In this document: positions 58,046 through 64,000 of the stretch, one piece after another
Numbering within the stretch: the stretch's first letter is position 1
How the letters are laid out: every line of letters begins with the position of its first letter
NCBI GenBank assembly: GCA_041494805.1
Contig: JBGQBN010000008.1
Location: 45,335-109,334, forward strand
Reading direction: 5' to 3'
DNA: 64,000 nucleotides
Origin: JBGQBN01 sp041494805
GTDB lineage: Bacteria > Acidobacteriota > Terriglobia > Terriglobales > Acidobacteriaceae
Notes under the pieces: model-generated
Databases searched by the model: none
Seen by the model: the letters and a program-made list of their open reading frames with translations, nothing else
What the model was told of the DNA's origin: nothing
Translations under genes and position numbers: made by a program

Positions 58046-58585
58046 ATGAGGGAGAAGTCTATTCGGCTGGGTCCGCGGGAGCAACAGATTGCGGAGTTAT
58101 TACTTCAGGGCTGCAACAACCCAGAAATTGCCCAGCAACTCAAGATGGCGCGGCGCACGGTCAAGGCACACTTCAATCGTCTTTTCATGCGGTTTGGGAT
58201 TACCAGCGGTATCAAACGGGTAAAACTCGCAACTCTCTTGTATCGGAGGCAGCTATGTTCGGAGGCGAGCGTTACGGAAAGCGTGTCCCCAGCGAACGAG
58301 AACAGCGGGTCATCAAACTCGTCGCCCAAGGACTCAAAAACCGCGAAGTCGCGGATGCCATCGGCACGACGGAGCACGTCGTCAAGAACTATCTCCGCGT
58401 CATCTACGACAAGCTCGGGCTCTGGAACCGGGTTGAACTCGCCCTATGGTACGAAGCCCGAAGGCACGATAACCCCGCCCACGCCTGATGTGCTGGAGAG
58501 CTGGGAGCGCGGCATTCTTGCCTTGGCTCCAGCTGAAGGCCGCGCTATGGCTGAACACCGCGGTCGAACCGTAACCAGCAACTGA
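58046..58585 (+). CDS. LuxR-type HTH protein, overlapping the next gene
   Basis: ATG 58046 follows GGGGGAG by about six bases. Residues 1-70 are a GerE/LuxR HTH: RLGPREQQIAELLLQGCNNP, EIAQQLKMARRTVKAHFNRL, GIKRVKLATLLY. After about residue 72 the frame continues for 108 residues of Ser/Thr/Pro-rich sequence with no domain, because it runs in a different frame over the complete downstream gene (58255-58488). The product is therefore a single HTH with a tail that may be an artefact of overlap or a true extended protein. Confidence 0.6.
   Translation: MREKSIRLGPREQQIAELLLQGCNNPEIAQQLKMARRTVKAHFNRLFMRFGITSGIKRVKLATLLYRRQLCSEASVTESVSPANENSGSSNSSPKDSKTAKSRMPSARRSTSSRTISASSTTSSGSGTGLNSPYGTKPEGTITPPTPDVLESWERGILALAPAEGRAMAEHRGRTVTSN
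58255..58488 (+). CDS. Small LuxR-type HTH regulator, 77 aa
   Basis: ATG 58255 has GGAGG five bases upstream. The product is one GerE-type HTH: YGKRVPSEREQRVIKLVAQG, then LKNREVADAIGTTEHVVKNY and LRVIYDKLGLWNRVELALWY. Without a receiver or sensing domain, it must work with a partner or as a stand-alone DNA-binding protein. It is embedded in an alternative frame of the preceding gene. A terminator follows at 58610. Confidence 0.85.
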   Translation: MFGGERYGKRVPSEREQRVIKLVAQGLKNREVADAIGTTEHVVKNYLRVIYDKLGLWNRVELALWYEARRHDNPAHA

Positions 58586-58609
58586 CTGCAAGAACGAGCG
58601 ATGTGAAGC

Positions 58610-58640
58610 GACCTCCGCCGAAGGCGGAGGTCTTTTCTTG
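58610..58640 (+). terminator. Rho-independent terminator after the LuxR-type genes
   Basis: Hairpin GACCTCCGCC-GAA-GGCGGAGGTC (58610-58632), perfect 10 bp, followed by TTTTCTTG on the plus strand. Confidence 0.85.
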
Positions 58641-58645
58641 TCTTC

Positions 58646-59659
58646 TTATTGCGGGCATCCGGCGGATTCGAGGCGGCGCAGCTTTTGGGCCGCTTCGGTC
58701 GTGCCCTTCCTGGCCGCAGCTACTAGCAGGAGCCGCGCCTGGTCGCAATCCCTGGGAACGCCATCGCCAAGCATGTACAAATCAGCCAGCAGTAAGACGG
58801 CACTGGTGTTCTTCTTACCTACAGCTTTCCACAACCACTTTGCGGCTACGGCAGTGTCTCGCGGGCCATTCTTGCCCGCGAGGTAGCCTTGTGCGAGCAG
58901 CAACTCGGGCGCGCCGTTTCCTGCTTCCGTGGCGGCGTCTGATGCAGCGGGCGTCTGGTTGACATTTGCGCGGATAGCCGGGGTGGTCTGAATTGCCGCG
59001 GGTTCCGATGGCGGAGTTGGTTGCGCCGGCTTGGCTGGCTCCGGTGCTACCTGCGGAGCGGACTCGCGCAACACTTCCGGCACAGAAGCCGGAGGATGAG
59101 GCCGCGAACTCCACAGCACATAGGCAAAGCCGGCCAGCAGAATCGCCAGCCCCATGAACGGATACTTCCACTGACGCCGGGATGGCGCGGGACGCTCGTC
59201 CAGACGGATGACAGCTCTTTCCCGCAGCCAGTCCAGATCATTTTCTGCGGAAAACTGGGGGACGCTTGCGCTCGTCTGGCCTTCGGCGCGAACCGGGCGG
59301 TGGTTCTCCGCCTCGGGCATGTTGCGGTCTTGCAGTGCGAATCCGCAGGCTCCGCAGAATCTTTCAGTAGCCGTGATTTTCTGCCGGCAAGCGGGACACA
59401 CCAATTCAGGTTGCAATGTCGGGCCGTCAGAAGTATTCCCGGCGTTGTGATCGGCGGGCGCGGAACCTTCGGGAGACTTGCCGTTGAGCTCACACAAAAG
59501 CTCCGAAACTGCTTGTTCGCGCTTCTCCGGGGGATTGGTGAAATATACCTGCGCCCATCGGCCCAGGTTTCGTTCCAAAGTTGGGTTCGTCAGCGGATTA
59601 AGCTCCGATCGCTGTATCTGGTCGGAGGAGTCTGGTCCCGTGTCCCGCGGGTTCGCCAC
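58646..59659 (-). CDS. Membrane protein with zinc ribbon and Sel1-like repeats
   Basis: 337 aa. Cytoplasmic part with a zinc ribbon CPACRQK...FCGACGFAL (about residues 87-108), one membrane helix (YPFMGLAILLAGFAYVLW, about 166-183), a Pro/Ala-rich linker, and an outer part with Sel1/TPR-type repeats (AVAAKWLWKAVGKKNTSAVL, LADLYMLGDGVPRDCDQARL). Function unknown; the ribbon suggests a binding or sensing role. Its partner at 59765 has a similar ribbon and one membrane helix. It converges with the LuxR-type genes. Confidence 0.75.
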   Translation of the reverse strand: MANPRDTGPDSSDQIQRSELNPLTNPTLERNLGRWAQVYFTNPPEKREQAVSELLCELNGKSPEGSAPADHNAGNTSDGPTLQPELVCPACRQKITATERFCGACGFALQDRNMPEAENHRPVRAEGQTSASVPQFSAENDLDWLRERAVIRLDERPAPSRRQWKYPFMGLAILLAGFAYVLWSSRPHPPASVPEVLRESAPQVAPEPAKPAQPTPPSEPAAIQTTPAIRANVNQTPAASDAATEAGNGAPELLLAQGYLAGKNGPRDTAVAAKWLWKAVGKKNTSAVLLLADLYMLGDGVPRDCDQARLLLVAAARKGTTEAAQKLRRLESAGCPQ

Positions 59660-59764
59660 TGCTGATCTCCAAGGAGTGTTTCACCCAATTCCACTCTCGC
59701 AACCTGGAGTTGTCAAACCCGGAGGTGTGAAAAGAACCTTGTGGATAGACCGCTGAGTCGTGGA

Positions 59765-61711
59765 CTAGTCGCAGACTCTGCGGTAAGCCGGCTCGAACTG
59801 ATCCGCCTCGGCATCACTTTGGGTTGTGAACTTGCCCATCGGCGTCTTGCCGTAGAGATCATTCCCCGGACAGTAGTAGAGGGCGGTACGGAGATCTACC
59901 CAGACCCGAGTGTCTGGATTGCCGAGATAGGCAGGCGTGGGTGGGGGCTCGGCCAAGCCCAGACCAACCAGCAGCTTTTCGAAGAGGGTGAGCTCGGGAG
60001 GTGGAGGTAACCTTCGCCGCCGGGAGTTAGCGGCGGAAGCCGTATTCGCCGAGTTTGCAACAGTTCCTGCCGGCCGCGTCCCCCAGCCCATAAGCGAGCC
60101 CAGCAGGACGAGGGCTGCAATTCCCAGATAGATGTTGGCTCGCTGCCGGTGCCATTGGTGGATCCACCAAGCGCGGCTTGGCTGCTGGGTTCTTAATGAT
60201 TCCAGCCATTCGCGGGCTTTCCTTGCCGATGTCCAGGGGTAGGACGGAACGGCCGGGGATAGCGCAACCGACTCCGCCGGAACAATTCGAAGCGGAGCTT
60301 CCACTCGGGTGATGGAAGCTTCTTCAGTCTCAGTGGCAGATTCGGCTTCGGTCGTTTCCGCCTCTTCTTCGTGCGCCGAATACCTGGCCACGATCTCCTC
60401 CAGTTCAGCGGGGAGCGGGGCGTCCGTCAGCTTCTCATGCTCGGCGATGGAATCTATGCGCTCTCTTTTCCTGGCTTGGCGCGAAAACTGGGCAGTCATG
60501 TCTTCCAGGGCAGAAGGACTCAAGTAGGTAGCCTCATCGTTCTGATCTGCAGCCACGGCATTTGCTTTTCCTTGTTTTTGCGCGGTCTGCTGCAAACGCC
60601 AGAGAGAAGCCCATTTGCTCTGTATGCTGTTGTCTGGCTTGTCCAGCCAGCGCGCGGTACCGCAGATACCACAGAAGAATTCTTCTCCTCCGAACTGGTG
60701 GCCGCAACCGCGGCAGATCGTGTCCCTTTTCGGTTTGGCCGGTTGGCTGGCTGCAGCCACCGTCGGTGCAGGTTCCATGTGATCTGCCGGCGGCTCCGCA
60801 GGCAGCACCACCGGTTGGGAAGGAGCTGCGATCTTTCCGACGGGAAGCTCGTTAACCGGGCGTTCAGGTGGTCTGTCGGCAACAACCACCTTCTCCGGAA
60901 GAACTGTTGGTTCGACTATCGCCGCCAACCGCTCGACGGGAGGTTCGCCCACAGGTCGCGCGGGTGGTTCATCGGCGACAACGGCCTTCTCCGGATGAGC
61001 TGCCGGTTCGATTACCGCCAAGCGCTCGAGCTGCGGCTTGATTCTTTCCAGAGCTTCCAGCATGGTCGCCCGTTCCGCGGCCAAGGCTTGCTTCCAATCC
61101 ATTTCAGCGGCCCCGGCAATGGCTTCCGTCACTAGCCCCGCCATGAGCTGGCAGGTGCGGACGTCGTGCTCCTGGAAGGAGTGAGTTTCCGCGAAATGGA
61201 GTTCCAATACGCCGGCAACTTTTCCCTCGTGGTGCACCGGGACTGCGATCAAGGCTTTTACCCCCCACTCCCGGCACTGGTCGGGGCGCAGACGGGAGTC
61301 CTTGCGCACATCGGCACAAATCAGGGTCTGCCCATTCCGCAGGCAATCCGCCGACAAACAATCGTCGAGGGGCACGCGGGTTCCAGCTTCGCCGGCAACG
61401 CTTCCCGTGCCTCCGCGGTAGACGAGGTGATCGTCTCCCATCACCCCTACAGCGGCTCCGGCAGCATGCGTGATTTTCTGCGCCCGTTCCGCGATGAGGG
61501 TGGAAGCCGCGTTCAGGTCGAGATGCCGATTCTGGATGGCCCTTTGAGTTTCTACGATTTCGGAGAGAGTCCTGTTGTAGTCCGCCTGGGGCTCCTTGGC
61601 CCGCAGACGGTCGTTGTGCTCCTGCAGCACGTGAGCTGCAGCCAGGAGCCGCTGGAACGACTCTTCGTCCAGGACTGGGCGGTCTGGCGTGCTGGTGGAT
61701 CGGCGCTTCAC
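59765..61711 (-). CDS. GAF-domain membrane protein with zinc ribbon, 648 aa
   Basis: Order: N-terminal helix; GAF domain (about residues 50-200, with LTLICADVRKDSRLRPDQCR-type region and IAVPVHHEGKVAGVLELHFA); two internal repeats (EPAAHPEKAVVADEPPARPV, EPTVLPEKVVVADRPPERPV); zinc ribbon CRGCGHQFGG...FCGICGTARW; a long acidic linker (EEEAETTEAESATETEEA); one membrane helix (YLGIAALVLLGSLMGWG) and an outer end with LYYCPGNDLYGKTPMGKF. It may sense a small ligand in the cytoplasm and signal outward or inward. It and the neighbour at 58646 look like a pair. Function unknown. Confidence 0.75.
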   Translation of the reverse strand: MKRRSTSTPDRPVLDEESFQRLLAAAHVLQEHNDRLRAKEPQADYNRTLSEIVETQRAIQNRHLDLNAASTLIAERAQKITHAAGAAVGVMGDDHLVYRGGTGSVAGEAGTRVPLDDCLSADCLRNGQTLICADVRKDSRLRPDQCREWGVKALIAVPVHHEGKVAGVLELHFAETHSFQEHDVRTCQLMAGLVTEAIAGAAEMDWKQALAAERATMLEALERIKPQLERLAVIEPAAHPEKAVVADEPPARPVGEPPVERLAAIVEPTVLPEKVVVADRPPERPVNELPVGKIAAPSQPVVLPAEPPADHMEPAPTVAAASQPAKPKRDTICRGCGHQFGGEEFFCGICGTARWLDKPDNSIQSKWASLWRLQQTAQKQGKANAVAADQNDEATYLSPSALEDMTAQFSRQARKRERIDSIAEHEKLTDAPLPAELEEIVARYSAHEEEAETTEAESATETEEASITRVEAPLRIVPAESVALSPAVPSYPWTSARKAREWLESLRTQQPSRAWWIHQWHRQRANIYLGIAALVLLGSLMGWGTRPAGTVANSANTASAANSRRRRLPPPPELTLFEKLLVGLGLAEPPPTPAYLGNPDTRVWVDLRTALYYCPGNDLYGKTPMGKFTTQSDAEADQFEPAYRRVCD

Positions 61712-62065
61712 GTTAGCAGGTTCTCCCGAGCCGACAAACGAGGTATGCCGGGTCAGCCTATTCTAGTGCAATTGGCCGTCCAAACCGCCATACAAAAGCC
61801 TGCAAGCTCTTGATTCTAGCAGCCTTGGCTCATAGATAAGTGCCCTCCAGCGAGACTTGCCGTGGAATGTGCAAATCCTTGCAACTCAGCGGATTATCGT
61901 CTGCCACCCCCCCTTGGGTGCGCAACTTGAACGGGTACCGGACGCCAGGTCTGGGGGTTGGCGTGGGGTGGGAAACTGGCGCGGTCTCGGCATTGAGTGC
62001 AAGATTTTGCATCTTGCATTCCGAGGAATCTGCCGAGGCTTGGAAGGGGTGAGAGGACAGTCACG
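61712..62065. other. Spacer between GAF and RND genes, with an inverted repeat
   Basis: No gene found. The inverted repeat TGCAAGAT-TTTGC-ATCTTGCA at 61998-62018 has 8 bp arms. No U-run, so it is not an obvious terminator. Confidence 0.5.
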
Positions 62066-64000
62066 CTAGAACGGGGTGGGCGACAACGCTGCCGGTCTTG
62101 TGCCCTCGTGGCTCAGGTAATAGTGCACGGCAGGAGTGATGAGCAGCGACAGAACCATCGAGATCAGAATACCGCCGATCACCGCGATGGCCAGCGGCTG
62201 CAGCATCTGCGCGCCGGCGCCGAGAGCGAAAGCCAGCGGCAACATGCCGGCGATGGTGGCCAGCGCAGTCATGACGATCGGACGCAGGCGTCGCCGTCCG
62301 GCTTGCAGCATGGCGTCTTCCGCGGAAAATCCAAGCTTGCGGAATTTCTGGTCTGCATCGAGCAGCAGGATTCCGTTCTTGGCCACGATGCCGACGACCA
62401 TGATCATCCCCATGAAGGAGGAAACGTTAAACGTGGTGCCGGTGATCACCAGGGCGATGAAAACTCCTGAAGTTGACAAGAGGGCGGAAGCAAGAATCGC
62501 CAGCGGCGCCGCAAACGTTCCAAACTCGAACAGCAGCACGATGAAGACCAGCACGATGGCGAGAACCAGCACAAACACCAGGTCACGAAACGATTTCTGC
62601 TCTTCCTTGTAAGTCCCGCCGTACTCCACTCGAATCGCGGACGGCAGATGCAGCGCGTCCACCGCCTTCTGCACCGCGGAAACCGCGCTGCCCAAGTCCG
62701 TGCCTTCCAGGCGGGCGGTTACGGAAACGTCACGCTGCAGGTTCTCGCGGCGGATCTCGGTTTGTGGAGGGAGTTCGGTAATCGTGGCCAACGCTCCCAG
62801 GGTGGCGGTGCGTCCGCTGCTGCTGGTCAGCAGGGTATCGCGCATGGCTTCGAGCGAGACGCGATTGCCGGCGGGGAAGCGTACGCGCACGGTGTAGGGA
62901 CGGTCGTTACTGACTACGGGTGTGGCAGCCGGTTCGCCCTCCAGGATGGCTGCGGCATCGGTGGCGACCTCTTCCGGTGTGAATCCCGCTCGCGCTGCCA
63001 CGCTGGGATTAATTTGAAACGTTGTCGCGGGTCCGCTGATAGTGTTTTCGATTCCATCGAGCACATCCACGACACCGGGTACCTTGCGAATGGTCCCGGC
63101 CACTTTGGACGCCCAGGTCTCCAGGATCGCCGGGTCCTGCGAAAATAACTTGATCTGGATTGGCTCCGGCTCACTGGTCAGGTCTCCGATCATGTCCTGC
63201 AATACCTGTACGAACTCAACCCGCACGGCAGGCTCTTGCACGGTAACTTTGGACCGCACGTCCGCCATTATTTCTTCGATGTCGCGGCTGCGGTCTTTTT
63301 TCAGTTTGACCAGAATGTCACCGCGGTTCGCTTCCGTGACCGCCGCCAGGCCCAGTTCCAGCCCGGTACGCCGCGAGGTGCTCTCAACCTCCGGAACAGA
63401 ATTCAGGGTCCTTTCCATCTGGGACACCATGCGGTCGCTTTCCGCCAGCGAAGTGCCTGCGGGCGTCCAGTAATCCAGGGTGAAGCCGCCTTCGTCCATC
63501 TCTGGCATCAGGTCCGAGCCGGAAGCGCGGTAACACACATAGGAAGCGGCCACCAGCACCACACTCATGGCTGCCAACCACCTGGGCTTGGCCAGAGCCC
63601 GGCGCAGCCAGCGCGCGTGGAAGTCGACGACCTTGCGGAAGAAGCCACCGAGGCTGAGGTTCTCAATCGCCAGCAGACGCGAGATGGATTCTTCTTCTGG
63701 TTCCTTTCCTTCCCGGCCGGCTTGATCGGCGTTGTGCCTTCCGATGAAGTACTGGCTCAAGTTCGGCGTCCAGGTAAGCGCCAGGGCCAGCGAGGTGAAC
63801 AGAGACACTCCCATGGTCACGGCCAGCGCGCGGAAGAACGTGCCGGTGACGCCGGTGATGGAAATCAATGGCAGGAACACCACCACGGGCGTGACTGTCG
63901 AACCGATCAGCGGAACCGTGATCTCCTGCAGGGCGCTGTGGATTGCCTGCAGGTGGCTCTGTCCGGCATCGCGGTGGAGCACGATGTTTTCGACCACGAC
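62066..64000 (-). CDS. RND-family efflux transporter (partial, N-terminus beyond window)
   Basis: The frame runs to the end of the window, whose first codons read VVVENI, a typical conserved segment of AcrB/CzcA-type pumps, with ETVPLIGSTVTPVVVFLPL-like and QEITVPLIGSTVTPVVVF helices, GTFFRALAVTMGVSLFTSLAL, and the C-terminal helices AIVLVFIVLLFEFGTF, MGMIMVVGIVAKNGILLLD and IVMTALATIAGMLPLA. The two porter regions are present (DLMPEMDEGGFTLD and EVVDVLDG-like GVVDVLDGIENT). Substrate is unknown, though the CzcA-like PEMDEGGF would suit a heavy-metal or HAE pump. No adaptor or outer membrane gene is in view. Confidence 0.9.
   Translation of the reverse strand, partial: VVVENIVLHRDAGQSHLQAIHSALQEITVPLIGSTVTPVVVFLPLISITGVTGTFFRALAVTMGVSLFTSLALALTWTPNLSQYFIGRHNADQAGREGKEPEEESISRLLAIENLSLGGFFRKVVDFHARWLRRALAKPRWLAAMSVVLVAASYVCYRASGSDLMPEMDEGGFTLDYWTPAGTSLAESDRMVSQMERTLNSVPEVESTSRRTGLELGLAAVTEANRGDILVKLKKDRSRDIEEIMADVRSKVTVQEPAVRVEFVQVLQDMIGDLTSEPEPIQIKLFSQDPAILETWASKVAGTIRKVPGVVDVLDGIENTISGPATTFQINPSVAARAGFTPEEVATDAAAILEGEPAATPVVSNDRPYTVRVRFPAGNRVSLEAMRDTLLTSSSGRTATLGALATITELPPQTEIRRENLQRDVSVTARLEGTDLGSAVSAVQKAVDALHLPSAIRVEYGGTYKEEQKSFRDLVFVLVLAIVLVFIVLLFEFGTFAAPLAILASALLSTSGVFIALVITGTTFNVSSFMGMIMVVGIVAKNGILLLDADQKFRKLGFSAEDAMLQAGRRRLRPIVMTALATIAGMLPLAFALGAGAQMLQPLAIAVIGGILISMVLSLLITPAVHYYLSHEGTRPAALSPTPF

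Noticed and set aside
57916..58254. N-terminal extension of the 77 aa LuxR-type gene
   Set aside because: The upstream part overlaps the first HTH gene in another frame and has no domain; ATG 58255 has GGAGG.

Overview
The window looks like a chromosomal segment of a Gram-negative bacterium, most probably a member of the Acidobacteriota. The evidence is a high-GC coding style, Kdo synthesis genes, a class A PBP, an RND pump, a system I cytochrome c cluster, M13 and M28 secreted peptidases, an SBBP/DUF11 surface protein of the type common in Acidobacteria, and many TPR proteins. There is no rRNA gene, so the assignment is inference. I see no prophage, transposase, integrase or CRISPR array; the mobile-looking DNA is small toxin-antitoxin (TA) cassettes and short palindromic or tandem repeats.

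Layout. 0-3.5 kb: an Lhr-like helicase running off the left edge and an unknown protein. 3.9-18 kb: lipid A/Kdo and housekeeping genes (kdsC, a TPR protein, a bifunctional PBP, a beta-propeller lipoprotein, proS, kdsD, a K+ channel-like protein, kdsA, pyrG). 18-25 kb: small unknowns, a GAF protein, an aromatic amino acid decarboxylase, a methyltransferase and proBA. 25-31 kb: a peroxiredoxin-like protein with Ser in place of the peroxidatic Cys, an M28 peptidase, a TA locus whose RelE-type toxin is split by a second TA cassette, two aberrant tRNA genes and a DUF3825 protein. 31-38 kb: thiC, an M13 peptidase and ccmEABCD. 38-47 kb: a large SBBP surface protein, two sigma-54 activators, two PilZ proteins (one at 37.8 kb), a soluble histidine kinase and vapBC. 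47-58 kb: a BNR-repeat secreted protein, a large TPR lipoprotein divergent from an ExeA-type ATPase, a sulfate-activation operon (SAT-APS kinase, TauE-type permease, CysQ-like phosphatase) and a GT2 glycosyltransferase. 58-64 kb: two overlapping LuxR-type HTH genes, two zinc-ribbon membrane proteins and an RND transporter running off the right edge.

How the genes work together. kdsD, kdsA, kdsC and pyrG (CTP supply) cover most of the route to CMP-Kdo. proB and proA make glutamate semialdehyde for proline. The sat-cysC fusion, permease and CysQ-like phosphatase form a sulfate-activation unit that makes PAPS and clears pAp. ccmEABCD delivers heme, with a CXXXY-type CcmE. The TPR lipoprotein, ExeA-like ATPase, PilZ proteins and sigma-54 regulators suggest, but do not prove, an exopolysaccharide or exosortase-linked programme.

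The strongest unusual observations are the TA module nested in another TA module (28.1-29.2 kb), the heptanucleotide tandem repeats at five spacers, the bipartite palindromic element present in two inverted copies, the Cys-to-Ser peroxiredoxin, the type-I-like tRNA with a GCU anticodon and a D-loop insertion, and the out-of-frame overlap of two LuxR-type genes.
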